Assembly: GCA_040143965.1 (NCBI GenBank)
Contig: JASJQH010000088.1
Location: 1 to 31,734, forward strand
Source of the DNA: Basidiobolus ranarum
Taxonomy: Eukaryota > Basidiobolomycota > Basidiobolomycetes > Basidiobolales
DNA: 31,734 bases
Reading direction: 5' to 3'
Shown here: piece after piece, positions 10,276-21,394 of the stretch
How the letters are laid out: every line of letters starts with the position of its first letter
Numbering within the stretch: the first letter of the stretch is position 1
Translations under genes and position numbers: made by a program
Notes under the pieces: model-generated
What the model saw: only the letters and a program-made list of their open reading frames with translations
Told to the model about the DNA's origin: nothing
Databases searched by the model: none

Positions 10276-13200
10276 ATGTTAGGCAATGGAAAAAACACTA
10301 TAGATAGTAATACAATGCTAAATCAAAACACTCCCTCCATGCAACATAACTTTGATTCTACTCCTCGTGTCATGATCGAAGCACCCCAAGAAAATTGCAA
10401 CCCTGTAATTACTCTCCAATTAGATTCCGGCGTTGATATAACTAGACCTTTTGTAGCGAAACCGGAAGTTGAGAATAAGCAAGAATCTTTGGAAGAAGAA
10501 TACGAGAAATGGGATTTGAAAGCTGTACTTACTTGGCTGGAAGACAATGATTTCGGAGAGTATAAGCAAAACTTTGCCGGTAAATTTTTAAACTTCACTT
10601 GAATATTGGCTATATAGCTAATTAAGTATCATGTATATATTAACTTTGTTTCATCTCTCTTTTAGAAAACGATATTCATGGAAAAACTTTCTTCGAGTTG
10701 ACGCACAAAGCTCTGAAAAACCTAAACATCCCTACTATCACTGAAAGAGTTAGACTACTGAACGCTACAAAAAAAATTGGACTTCATCGAACGCGTAAGG
10801 ATCGTAGAGACTCTGTATGCCCACTCATTATTCTTGTACTTTGATTGGCATTTTCTGACTTTATTTTATATCATTATCTGTAGTTTCAAATTAATACCGA
10901 AACTCTAATTGAATCGGATCATGAACCTTCACTGCTATCGGATGTACCTTCAGATCTTGAGGACCAGCAGTCTGAAGAAATTTTGGTATCAACTACACTA
11001 CATCAGCATCCTCATCGTAATCCTCCTAGAGAGGGTTATCAAACTTATCGTGAAAGCCGTAACCCCAACCTGGACAGCAACCAATACCCCCCTCATCTCC
11101 CGCATGATAACCCAACGACTTCTAGAGAGCCTGCTCATGCGCATGGACATCGTGATATTTATGCCACATACCGCGATTATCAAAACATTAATCGCGATTC
11201 TTTCACTACTGAAGGGCATCCAGCACTCCAAGCTCCAGTCATTCGGCCTAGGGGTTCATCCAAAGATTACTTTCAAAATTCCACCTTAAACCTTACTGCA
11301 GTATCTCCAGTGTCAGCATTAACAGCTCAAAGCGGAGCAGCCACTATTGCAATTACCCCTCGAAGCTCTTCGAGAAATATACGGTTTTTCTCTTCATCGC
11401 CAGGTTCATCTTTTGACACTCATAATCAGTCACCAGTAAGTATAACCGATACAAATAGTACTGTAAGTGAGTACCCATCAATTCCTCCGAGAGGGGAGTC
11501 GTTAGGTCATTGGCGTAGTAAGAACTCTCCGGTCACGGCTACTTTTCCTTCGGTTCCTACCATGAGTCCATCAATCATCTCCTCTGCAACCATTACAACA
11601 TCCCCAGTTAGAGAAAACTCACCTAGTAGTACCTACTTCCTTGGTTGGACATCCAAGACTCACAAGAAGGCTAAAAGTTGTCCGGTATATATATATATAT
11701 ATATTATAATTACAATCTTCTCTCCTTTCTAACCGATCTTTATTCATCTCGAAACCAACCAATCAGGACGATCTCATACCCCCTCAGGTACACTCGGTTT
11801 CTTTTCTTGTTATATATATACATACGATTTAACTCATTCCACCCATTTTATACAGAAAATCCTACGTGTGAGACAAGAAAATAGTCCAGTAGTACAAACC
11901 ATGTGTGTATTAGAACTGGAAACTCCGCAGCTTCTTCATGAACGAATTTTCCAACGCCTCAATATCACCGAAAATTTGGAGGATTACTTGATTTATGCCT
12001 GTCGACAAGGAAGCTCTGGTATGTAAATCCTATAGTTTATCAGAAATATCGATGATTTCAGCTTCTAACTTCAATATCCATTAGTGGGAAAGCCCATTGA
12101 TGAGCAAGAATTGTTTGAATTATGCGAGGAAGCAGAGGCGGTAGATCCCATTGAATTGGTTGTGTGTCGTAGCAGTAATGAATCATATGAAGAAAATGAG
12201 CATGCAAACGACGTCAGATATTTATTCCAAGCACCTCAGCAAATAGCCCAAGAGGAATCGGTATATTTGGATGGTGCCATCTATGAAGATCCACAAGAAA
12301 TCCCTGATGAGGATTGCGTACCAACAACTTACCGTGAAAAATTCGAAAGCGATCCCAGCCGAAGTCAATCGATTACAAACATAGAGTGCAAGGAGGATAC
12401 ATATCCTTTGCCTGATGTCACACCGTCTCGTAAAAACTCCGCCAGACCTAAACTACGCCATAGAGCCACAAGTTTCGAAAGTATTAAACAAGCAGCCAAA
12501 TCCAAGGAAGCCACCCCTACACCTACACCTAATCTCACCCCCAACAATACCACCGATGCTGGACATTCTGATTTGTGGTCAAAGCCACCCTCCCCAGAAA
12601 GCGCTGCCTTACAAGACGATAGTGACGGTGATCTTTTGTTCCGAGTGGCGCCAACTCGTACAAATACCCAATCACCTCACAATGGAACAGTCTTTGGCGA
12701 ACGACCATCTGCCGATCATATTTCACGAAATCTCGATTTCTACTTCCCCAATCATGATTTGGATCAACCTATTATTGAAGCGGTGTCCGAAACTTCAGAT
12801 CAAGAAGCAGGAAAGAAAATTGGATTGGTACACAAGAAGACCATTCGTGGTATTGTACAAGAAGCTCGAAGAAACTCTGTATGTAATGGACTCCCTCTAC
12901 GTAGAAAGAGTACTAAACTATGGGACAGCAAAGTCTCCGAGGTACCCAGAACTCGTGGCGTTAAAAGAAGAAACGTACAAGTGGCTACAGATGAAAACAA
13001 TCAACCTATTCTCTTGGACAGAACCAATACACAGCCTTGGGTCACTGGTATGTAAACGTTATCACCTACTCACAGTGAACAAATTAGTGCTCTTATTTAA
13101 TTGAACGTTACTTGATAACAGCATCCAAAATACAATGGGTAAAAGGTTCTCTTATTGGAAAAGGATCCTTCGGTAAAGTTTATCACGCTTTGAATGCTGT

Positions 13201-14616
13201 CACTGGTGAAATGATTGCTGTCAAGCAAGTAGATGTACCCAATATGTACCAATCTGTTCGTCAGCAGAAAGCAGTGGTTAGTATAATATCAGACCAATAC
13301 GAAGTATAGACAATCCATTAATCCTCAAATTGTTAGGCCACCCTATATGCTGAGATTGATCTGTTGAAAAATCTGGAACATGAAAATATTGTTCAATATT
13401 TGGGTAAATATGTTTACCTCTAATTTAAGCTACTCCCACCAAGACTCCTAACGACAATGATATAGGATTCGAAGTGACAGAAAATACAATCAATATCTTC
13501 CTTGAATATGTACCTGGTGGAACGATATCTAGCGCTCTGGCTATACACGGAGCACTCCCTGTCAACGTGATCAAATCGTTCGTAAAGCAGACACTCCTCG
13601 CCTTGGAGCATCTTCATGAGCGAAAGATTTTACACCGAGTAATGCTCACAATATTCATACTATACCATGTTATAATTATATTGAGCCAAACCCCATATAG
13701 GATATCAAAGGAGCCAATATACTAGTTGATACGGATGGCGTTTGTAAGATCTCGGACTTTGGAATATCTAAGAAAAATGGTGATTATCTTATCAGCCTTG
13801 CTCTATTCACTACTATTTACATACTGACGTTGGAAATTTTAATTAGATGACCGAATCGCTTATGCTAGTGACTCGAGAATGTCTTTACAGGGATCCGTCT
13901 TCTGGTAAAAACAAATCGAAACATATAGCATTGTAAAATTTTAGTAACTTTGATCGGAACAATAGGATGGCACCTGAGGTTATCAAAAATAACGGATACA
14001 GCGCTAAAGTCGATATTTGGTATGTTGTATTGGATGATAGCTCATATCAAATCGGTTCTCATTATTATTTAATTCAAACAGGAGTCTTGGTTGTTTATTG
14101 ATTGAAATGTGGTCTGGACATAGACCTTGGTTGGAATTTAATGAAATTGCTACTATGTGGAAGGTAAATCAATTTGCTATTTCTGGTTGATATTTACCTT
14201 TATCTAATATCGTTGTTTAGCTTGGGACTATGCAAGGACCACCCTACCCTGAGAATCTAACTGACGATGCTCGTGATTTCCTGGACAAGTGTCTAACAAT
14301 GTACGTGCAAGATTGATTACTTCTCTTTGAAGATATATACGTGTACCAGCTGAATACTAACTCATCAACTGTTTACTATCGCAGTGATCCTGATGAACGT
14401 CCTACTGCTTCTGAACTCCTAGCGCATCCCTTCTGTCAGTTAGACGAAAACTTCAAATTTAGTGACTTTTATACAATCGACCCTAATTTCTCACCTAGTA
14501 CTAATACCAAAACCAACTGGACTTCTATATCACCCGAGCCAAATTCCATTTCACGGACCAAGGAAGAAGTTCAACAAGAAAGCGAGAATGGAAATGGGAA
14601 TGCTGTATGTGTATAA
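10276..14616 (+). CDS. BCK1: MAPKKK of BCK1 type (SAM + Ras-binding-like + kinase), 1126 aa
   Basis: Fifteen exons in phase: 10276-10579, 10666-10814, 10884-11684, 11767-11787, 11856-12018, 12085-13047, 13122-13276, 13337-13403, 13466-13638, 13701-13779, 13847-13904, 13966-14019, 14082-14163, 14221-14300, 14385-14616. A SAM domain lies at about residues 79-140. A region resembling the Ras-binding fold of Byr2 lies at about 440-508. Two long Ser/Thr/Pro-rich linkers flank it. The kinase domain spans about 805-1075, with GKGSFGKVY, K835 in IAVK, HRDIKGAN across a junction, D951-F-G, GSVFWMAPE and GYSAKVDIWSLGC. Wording such as LEHENIVQYLGFE and EMWSGHRPW fits BCK1 (cell wall integrity) better than STE11/Byr2, though the N-terminal domains are shared by both. 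It would phosphorylate an MKK-type MAPKK in the cytoplasm. The 21-nt exon 4 can be skipped without changing frame. Confidence 0.93.
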
Positions 14617-14830
14617 AACCTCAATGGTTGATGCTCCTAACTCCAACATAAGATAGTCACGATATCATGACCATGACCATGACCAAAAAACCTAACCCTT
14701 ACACATACGCATACACAGTCATCAACATTTGTAGTTTAATCATTTTCATTTGTTTAATTCTAATCCTAGTCAATTCATGATGTTTATTCCATTATAATCA
14801 CTCTAATCATATTTATACCCCTGTTCACGC

Positions 14831-14880
14831 TTCTCTTTCTCCTCCCTCTCCCCTCCCCCTTTCACTCTTTCTTTTTCTAA
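14831..14880 (+). other. Pyrimidine tract downstream of the MAPKKK gene
   Basis: About 50 bases made up almost entirely of C and T, 214 bp past the MAPKKK stop codon. Similar tracts follow the MADS gene (17617-17692) and the 203-aa gene (25891-25940), each on the coding strand. It may lie in a 3' UTR or terminator, or be simple low-complexity DNA. Confidence 0.6.
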
Positions 14881-15555
14881 CCCTCATCCAGATCTCTTAT
14901 CCTTAGTTCATTCCTTCTTCTATACAATATTACCATAACTTTTCTACCACTTAGATATCATATCTACTTGGTATTTAATTTTTTTCCATTAAAGATAAGA
15001 TTCTCTTCCCTAAAATGCTTTGCACCAAAATGTCAGGAATAGGATAGAACAACATGGATTTAGTAAGGTACCTTCCAGTAGCTGAATCTCCACTAAGGGC
15101 AATAGTCACGGTAATATTCAAAAGAAGCAAGTGTCCCAAAGCAGGCAATTATGGCTTTTCTGTGTTTAGATGACAACGAACAGTTACCCTGTAATGAGTA
15201 CCCTTCTATGGGTAACACTACTGGGACTGATTGACCAAATTGGCACGAATGTTGATTTTCACCTGTACCTGAGTACCCGTACCCTAATTCGTACCCGTAC
15301 CGGATCTATACCCGTCTATCTATCACCCGGTGTGTTTATGGAAACAAGGCATTAACATAATTCCACTGGAGATTCTCTTTATAGAACTTAATATTAGGAT
15401 CCAACTTCAGTTAATATACTAGGTTGAATTTGGATCCATTCAACCAAATCTAACCATCTATGGTGATCTAGATTCAAGTGTTTGGTAAGGCCCGTGAATT
15501 CAGATATTAAATGTATTGGAATTAGGAAGATTTAGCTACCAATGACTCCCCTAAT

Positions 15556-15686
15556 CCCACCCATTACCCACTAAAATTGGGCCACATTAAAAATTTCAAT
15601 CCCTAGATCGAATCGAATTCAACCACTCGGTGTATATACCCAACCCAAACTGTGGTGAATGTGGCTATTTTTATTGGGTGGGGGGC
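15556..15686. repeat. Imperfect inverted repeat, possible MITE-like hairpin
   Basis: The left arm (15556-15588: CCCACCC, AAAATTGG, GCCACATT) is roughly complementary to the right arm (15658-15686: AATGTGGC, TTTTTATTGGG, TGGGGGG), with about 69 bp between them. The arms match imperfectly and no target-site duplication is certain. It could be a short foldback element or chance. Confidence 0.3.
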
Positions 15687-16240
15687 ATTTCTATAGTATA
15701 TTGAGTTGAAAAAAGATGGAATTCTATATCTGTGCAGTACATAACCACATTCACCCATATAATCACATAACCCTTTTACTTGACACTAACTTGGAAATAT
15801 GTAAAATGCTCATCTAACTCTAACTAGGATCGTTGCAGTCATGAGAAAAAGAATGTACTTATGGAATATCTCACTCACTCTCACTCTCACCTTCATCTAA
15901 TCTACTTACTAATCTGCTCACTCAAAACAGGTTCGCGTACTCAACCATAAACAAATATTACCACGCGAGTAAACCAATCATCTTCACCGATCCACTCCTC
16001 TAAAATCATTGACCAATCAAAAGGGGATTTCCCATGTAGCCAACCGTAACCAAGAACATTGTTGACTAATTCCATAGTCCTGTGGATATAAAGGAAGACA
16101 GTTATTGTGATATATAAGGAAGAGACTTGCCTCTGCTATAAGGAATCTAATTCAATTTTACGTACCCACACCCTCACTCAATACCTTTTAAGACTTTGAA
16201 ATTTCACTTGCAATCTTTTGACAACTAACAATACGCAAAC

Positions 16241-17567
16241 ATGGGTCGTAAAAAGATCCAGGTTACACTTCATTGTCGTAGTTATTGTTACCATCGCCTA
16301 TCCTAATATCCATTTATTCCCTACATAGATTAAGACTATCGAGAATGATCGTCAGAAGACTGTGACATTTACTAGAAGAAGAGGAGGTCTGATAAAAAAA
16401 GCCCATGAATTGGCCGTCTTGTGCGAATGCAAGGTGGTTCTATTGATGTTCGACTCGAAAGATGAATGTCACATGGTAATTTTCCTTTTAACCTATCCAT
16501 TCTATATCTTAGCTAACCCTAAACATATTTCAGTATTCTTCCGAAGAGGATCCGGATGAACTGATAGGAAAATATTACAGCAAAGAATTTCATTCAGGTG
16601 ATTCTAAAGTATGTATCACTTACAATTTACCTTGTCAAATCTTTCCTAAATTAATGAATCTTTGGAATTGCTAGAAACGAAAGCTATCTAAACTTGACGA
16701 TGAGTAAGTATTCTTCAGCATCGTTTTATCTATATTTATATATTGATCTTCTTCTTTCAGTCCGTTTACACCTGGTCTTATTCAAGAGGAAGTGAATGAA
16801 ACTACGCCTACAGTCAATGAGTATAAGATCATGACCAACGGGGACGGTTCTGAAAACATTCAGGTTAAGCAAGTAAAGGGCGTCGGTAATAACTCGGGTA
16901 TCAATTCCAATGGACAACAATGTATTACATTCGAACCAATTACAACTACGGCGGATGACTTTATGGTGCCAACGACTTCAAGTCAACCTTGTAGTGAGAT
17001 CTCGACTCCACCTAACCTGATGAATGAAGAAAGCACACTATCTTATGTATCGCAAGAGCAACATCAACCAAATATCGTTGCTCATGAACCTTTCCTCAAC
17101 ACATCTTCTACCCTCGAATCGTCTATAAGCTCAGGTCTAATATCGAATCCCGAGTTCTGCTTTGTACCAGCAGGTTCCTATAATACAATGTGCAAAACTG
17201 GATTAACAGAAGGGGATCTGTGTGGAAGTGCCACAACGTCACCTAGTTCGGAATCACCACCAGAAATGTACCAGCTATATCCACCACATGATTCCAACCA
17301 AATTCCAGGCCATCCTCCCAACCAAATCATTAACTGTTTAGGTAAGATCTGATTGATCTATTTTGATAGCCATGATCAATTTATACTAATCCAAACAATA
17401 ATTCAGAAGATATACCACACCATTCCCACATGGACTTGTCAAATGCAAATATTCCATATACCAACTACTTTCCGAACTTGGACCCAAATGCTATAAACCT
17501 TTGGGGATGGCCGTCGGGTATCAAAACCGATCCATTTAACCAGATGATTTCCTTCAAAGGAAGTTAA
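16241..17567 (+). CDS. RLM1: MADS-box transcription factor, RLM1/MEF2 type, 337 aa
   Basis: Six exons: 16241-16261, 16329-16475, 16534-16608, 16675-16703, 16761-17341, 17407-17567, all in phase. The MADS box starts at residue 1 (MGRKKIQ, whole of exon 1) and runs through TVTFTRRRGGLIKKAHELA and VLCECKVVLLMF. The VLCEC wording and the following DPDELIGKY segment indicate the MEF2/RLM1 branch rather than the SRF/MCM1 branch. A basic KKRKL follows. The rest is Ser/Thr/Pro/Asn-rich without a known fold, as expected for an activation region. RLM1 factors bind CTA(A/T)4TAG sites and, in yeast, are phosphorylated by the MAPK of the cell wall integrity pathway whose MAPKKK is BCK1, here the upstream neighbour. 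The branch is well supported; one-to-one orthology with RLM1 is inferred. Confidence 0.9.
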
Positions 17568-18019
17568 CCTTTCTGTTGATTACACATGTATAGTTCCTGA
17601 CCGCTCCCTGGTTTATTCCACCTCTCCTCTCCCCTATCCACTCCTTACCTTTCCCTTCCTTCCTTTACCTTACCCACCCCTCAAGTACACCTTTGTTATA
17701 TTTTATCCTTCACACGTTAGCATAGAAAATTCCCCCTTGTATTTTGAATCAGAATTTTAGAAATCATCTAACCCTAACCCTATTTGTTACCCTCTTCTGT
17801 GATCCTTGCTCTACCAGTAAATTATACTGAGATACAAACAACTTACAAAATTTAAAATTTCAAAGTAGATGGAAACCACTTACTACTAGTTAATCAGTCA
17901 TTCACTTTGTCATATAACAGCGTAAAGAATTTGAATACTAATCTAATGAGGATCGTTATCAAGATCAACTTGATATTTATTTTCTATGAATTACAAGTGA
18001 GGAAGAAAGTTCAACCATA
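17568..18019. other. 3' flank of MADS gene, no gene seen
   Basis: Starts with a long C/T-rich tract (about 17617-17692, 50 bp past the stop). Then comes CTAACCCTAACCCT, a double telomere-like motif (17768-17781), then AT-rich DNA. No coding region is supported. Confidence 0.6.
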
Positions 18020-18337
18020 TTATAATAATCCACCTAGTCCACTAAATGGATTCCTCATTTCTTGCTCTAATTCTACTTCCTAAAATATTCATGTTAATAT
18101 ATCGTCATTTAAATTTCTGTTAAAGTGAAAGAGGTTATATACCTTGAACTTCTTCGTTCCTTGAAAGTACCATTGAGTTGAGACTTCCTTTTCACACGAG
18201 TACGATTTTTCACAGAATAGGTGATCAAAATGGTTGCTTCGTTCTTGAATCGTAAATATGGGGAGTTTGGTGAATACTCTTGGTTCGTACACTGCTCTAG
18301 ATGTGGCAGTATTGGTGTGTTTGCTGGCTGAGGACAT
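18020..18337 (-). CDS. Possible small two-exon gene, 84 aa, unrecognised
   Basis: A tentative model: exon 1 18337-18143 starting MSSASKHTNT, intron of 63 nt (gt..ag), exon 2 18079-18020 giving EVELEQEMRN and ending NPFSGLGGLL. In favour: the splice keeps phase, and an ATATATATAT run (about 18398-18407) lies 60 nt upstream of the ATG, like the TATA spacing of other genes here. Against: I recognise no family, another frame of exon 1 is also open, and the composition is not telling. The product could be spurious or the exon structure wrong. Confidence 0.25.
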
Positions 18338-18649
18338 GTTGCGGATTGTCGTATGTACGAAGTTGGTTTGTATACAAAATGGACTGTCAACTCCCCCATA
18401 TATATATCTACAATTCGCAATCACCTTGATTGGTTGTATCGGAGAAGATCACTTCATCACGTGACATGATGCACACGAGAACGAATGAAAAGTAAGGTTA
18501 ATTTTATTTGAGTATCTCGTTTGACATACTTATGATGTAACTGATCAAGGTTATGTATTGCCATGATCTTACGTAGATGATGATATTTATGTGTAAAAAC
18601 AAGCATTCAAAAGCATGGCATAGGGCATGGGTCTACATGATGTTTATAT
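18338..18649. other. Short gap between tentative gene and SETD7-like gene
   Basis: About 310 bp. It contains a CACGTG E-box-type palindrome near 18459, inside ATCACGTGACATGATG, which could be a promoter element for the tentative gene. Nothing else is seen. Confidence 0.4.
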
Positions 18650-20356
18650 CTACTTTTGACCACATCTAATTTGCTCCTCTTTGTACCAATTGGGAGCTTC
18701 TATTTGGCCATCTTCAAGAGTGGTGTTATAATCATAATGCACCAAGAGTTCTTCATCTTTGGCTATGTCCTTCAGAGTTCTAATGCTCTTGATCTCACCA
18801 AATCTAGGGTGTAAATAGGTATCGTATTGACAATTATTATTGAACTGATGGTTGCATTTATGCCCTAAGGTTGCCACATAGTTCTTGGTGTCTGAGTAAA
18901 ACGCAGTGACATCAATGACTGTCTCATCATCTAATGATATAGTGTTATCATTCAAGGACCAATCTCTGGAGTCAACCTATACTCTACTTATTAGACCAAC
19001 GAATTCGAGGCTCCTGACCAATGTGCTTACTTACCTCTTCGTGAGTGATTCGAATGCCATTGTAGAATGATGCCACTTCCTAACAAATATTCGTTGGTTA
19101 GGAATCGAAAGATGGTTGAGTGATAGGGATATATGTATATATATATATGGATGTAGATTTGCTTTATACCCCTTTCTTCAAATCTCGTTTAGCAAACAAT
19201 CCTTCTCCAGAATTCGGAATCTTGGATTTCTGGACATAAACACGGGACGTTTCATATGGATCCCGAAGTAATGGATCTTTGGAAATGATGGTATCGGTGG
19301 ATATATCTTGAGTGTAACTGATTTCGGAATCTTAAAATATGCCGGGTTTTAGCAAGTCTAGAACCATTTCCATGTGATATATATATATGTATGTATGCAT
19401 TTAAACCTTTAACTAACTCTCCGTTCTTTTGAATATAATATTGTGCAGATACCATCTCACCATCCTAAGACCTCACAGTTAGTGAATGACTCGATAAATT
19501 CCATGAATCATAGATATAATTACCTCCCAAGTTCCTTTCAAACAACTACCATCAGGAAATTCATATGTGCACTGACTACCTGTAACTTCCCCCTCTTCAT
19601 TAAGAGAACCAGTTAAGTTACCACCATCCTACGAGTTAAAGTGAGTAGAAATAGAGGATATTTTGAATAAAAAGAAATCATTTACCTCAAAGTAAAACTT
19701 TCCAATACCACTACGAATATTGTCTTTGTATTCTCCTTCGAAAGTTAATTCACCCTCTTCATCATACTCTTTTGCTGGTCCATTCAAATCTCCATGCTCA
19801 TAGGTTCCCTCTACACCAAATGGTTAACCAAATAAAATACCACCTTCTTTATGTTGAAGAAATTAATATACCTATATAACTACCATTGGCAAAAATATAT
19901 TTTCCGGAACCGTGAAGTTCATCCTCAATATATTCACCAGATAAAGAACTACCATCCTCAAAGTATAAACTAAGAAAGTAGGAGTTTTTTTTAAAAACAA
20001 AAAGAAAATCAAGTATTCGTTTGCTTAGTAAAACTAATACTCCATTTATAAAATATTACCACGAATACTTACCAACCATAACCATATCTATAGAAAATTT
20101 TTTAACCATAGGTAAAACATAATTATTCAAACATATCCTTCTAAAAATATATACTAATATTCGATTCTTCCTAAATAAAGGTAACTTACTTCTCGCCTTG
20201 TTTAAACTCTCCAATAAACTTCACTCCGGATTTCTCATATGTTAATTCCCCTTTACCGTGGTATTCTCCAGCTTCATTCAACTCCCCCTTGTAAGTTGGT
20301 ATTTCATCCATCTCCATGGAATCTTCATAATCGCTAGCCTCTTCCGAACTGGACAT
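18650..20356 (-). CDS. SETD7: SETD7-like MORN-repeat SET-domain lysine methyltransferase, 361 aa
   Basis: Eight minus-strand exons: 20356-20190, 19969-19872, 19810-19686, 19628-19524, 19464-19407, 19330-19170, 19079-19035, 18976-18650; every junction keeps phase. The N-terminal half (about residues 20-180) is built of MORN-type units (Y.G....G..HG.G). It parallels SETD7, for example NGPAKEYD and EGEYKDNIRSGIG. The SET domain (about 214-350) has NSGEGLFA, SFYNGIRITHEEVDSRDW, SLDDETVIDV, GHKCNH and LHPRFGEIKSIRTL. Y244, N295/H296, Y304 and Y334 sit where SETD7 has catalytic and cofactor-binding Y245, N296/H297, Y305 and Y335. Length is close to human SETD7 (366 aa). Such enzymes monomethylate histone H3K4 and other proteins. 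The start is the first ATG, about 45 nt downstream of a TATATATA run. The acidic Ser/Glu N-terminus also resembles SETD7. Confidence 0.93.
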
Positions 20357-20683
20357 GATAACTTTAAACTGTATCAAATGAATTATCTTGGTCAGTTCAG
20401 GTATATATATAATTCATTTTCATATCGATATCACATGATCGAGGATGGAAAAAGAAAAATTCATGGTTATGGGTTATAATTTCATTTCTAACAGTTCACA
20501 TTCCAAAAAAAAACAAGAACAATTCATCAGGTAAATTATATGATAAAGGAGAATTTATTTTAAAGAGGATGTTTCATAACAACGTTTAGAATAAGGTCTG
20601 GTTTCCAATGGGTAGGAATTTCATCGTAAAAGAAAAAATGATGTCGTGTCTAATATCAATTGATATGATCCACTCGAGACATC
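20357..20683. other. Gap between eS27 and SETD7-like genes
   Basis: About 330 bp, upstream of the SETD7-like gene and downstream of eS27. It contains TATATATAT at about 20402-20410, placed like a TATA box for the SETD7-like gene. A TATCGATATCACATGATCGA segment follows. No gene is seen. Confidence 0.5.
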
Positions 20684-21038
20684 TTAGTTGGCCTTCTTAC
20701 GGAAAGAACAACCTTCGGTCAAACGGGCACGACCACCGGTAGGTTGGCAGAGAACAGTAGCGCAAGAACCGCACAAGACGACAGTTTGGGCATGGGAGAA
20801 AACGGTGGTAATGTTGAAACAACCGGGGCACTTAACATCCATGAAATAGGAGTTAGGAGATTGCACCAAACGCTTAAGCTTGTGAGTGTTCTTCTCGTGC
20901 TCGAGAGTAGGGTTAAGGAGATCGACAGCCAACTAAAGAAGAACAATTCAATTAAACTTATCCATCTAACAAAATGAATCCATCCGTCTAACTAATCAAT
21001 TCATCATATACACTGTTGTTAATATCACTTACCACCAT
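20684..21038 (-). CDS. RPS27: 40S ribosomal protein eS27, 84 aa
   Basis: Two exons: 21038-21033 (only ATGGTG) and 20932-20684, joined over a 100-nt intron with gtaagt donor and ttctttag acceptor. The product begins [10 protein letters not shown], close to the MPLAKDLLHP of animal eS27. It has the invariant stretch [18 protein letters not shown] and the four-cysteine zinc finger CPGC..CGSC. It ends [12 protein letters not shown], as the family does. Length matches (84 aa in human). It is a component of the small ribosomal subunit. The 6-nt first exon means that a search for plain open frames starts the protein too late, at the internal M of the second exon's alternative frame. Confidence 0.97.
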
Positions 21039-21394
21039 GTTTTACGATTGTACACCTGGATGGACCGCTAAACAAGCGAAAAAGAGAGATTCCCTGGCGT
21101 TCGTAAATTCATTTTATACCACGTCAGATACCCAAAGCTGTCGCTACCCCTCGTGATTGGGTAGATCTAAATCAGGAGGGTTATTTAAGAATCATCGAAT
21201 CAATAAATTTTGTAACCAAGTTGATGCTAAATTCAGCTCACGAAATTCAGTTCGCTGCCTTGTTGAAATAATATATTATGGTCTATAACGTCTATTACAC
21301 AGGCCAATGTGACTGAAAGATGATTTATTTGTATGTTGTAAATGAAAACAATGAGGATGCTAGATGATCATTAACATGCATTCAAGGAAGAGGA
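21039..21394. other. eS27 promoter and 3' flank of ICP55 gene
   Basis: About 350 bp with the eS27 TATA box on the right-hand gene's minus strand. The remainder (21150-21394) is AT-rich with no recognised feature. Confidence 0.5.
21112..21118 (-). promoter_or_regulatory. TATA box of the eS27 gene
   Basis: TATAAAA on the minus strand, about 75-80 nt upstream of the eS27 ATG. A purine-rich GAATCTCTCTTTTTC-type pyrimidine patch (minus strand) lies between it and the ATG, as often seen around ribosomal-protein gene starts. Confidence 0.5.

Larger units (their letters stand above)
14617..16240. other. Intergenic region between MAPKKK and MADS genes
   Basis: About 1.6 kb without a supported gene. 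It holds a pyrimidine tract (about 14831-14880), a run of GTACCC/GTTACC words (about 15176-15310) and a possible hairpin element (15556-15686). Several TATAA-like boxes sit in the last 160 bp before the MADS start (for example GATATATAAGG near 16110). Confidence 0.6.

Noticed and set aside
12365-13104. Alternative frames overlapping the long MAPKKK linker exon
   Set aside because: The in-phase frame connects the Ras-binding-like region to the kinase domain; the others connect to nothing.
15662-15673. GGCTATTTTTAT as an RLM1/MEF2 binding site upstream of the MADS gene
   Set aside because: It misses the last base of the CTA(A/T)4TA(A/G) pattern, and such AT words are common by chance here.
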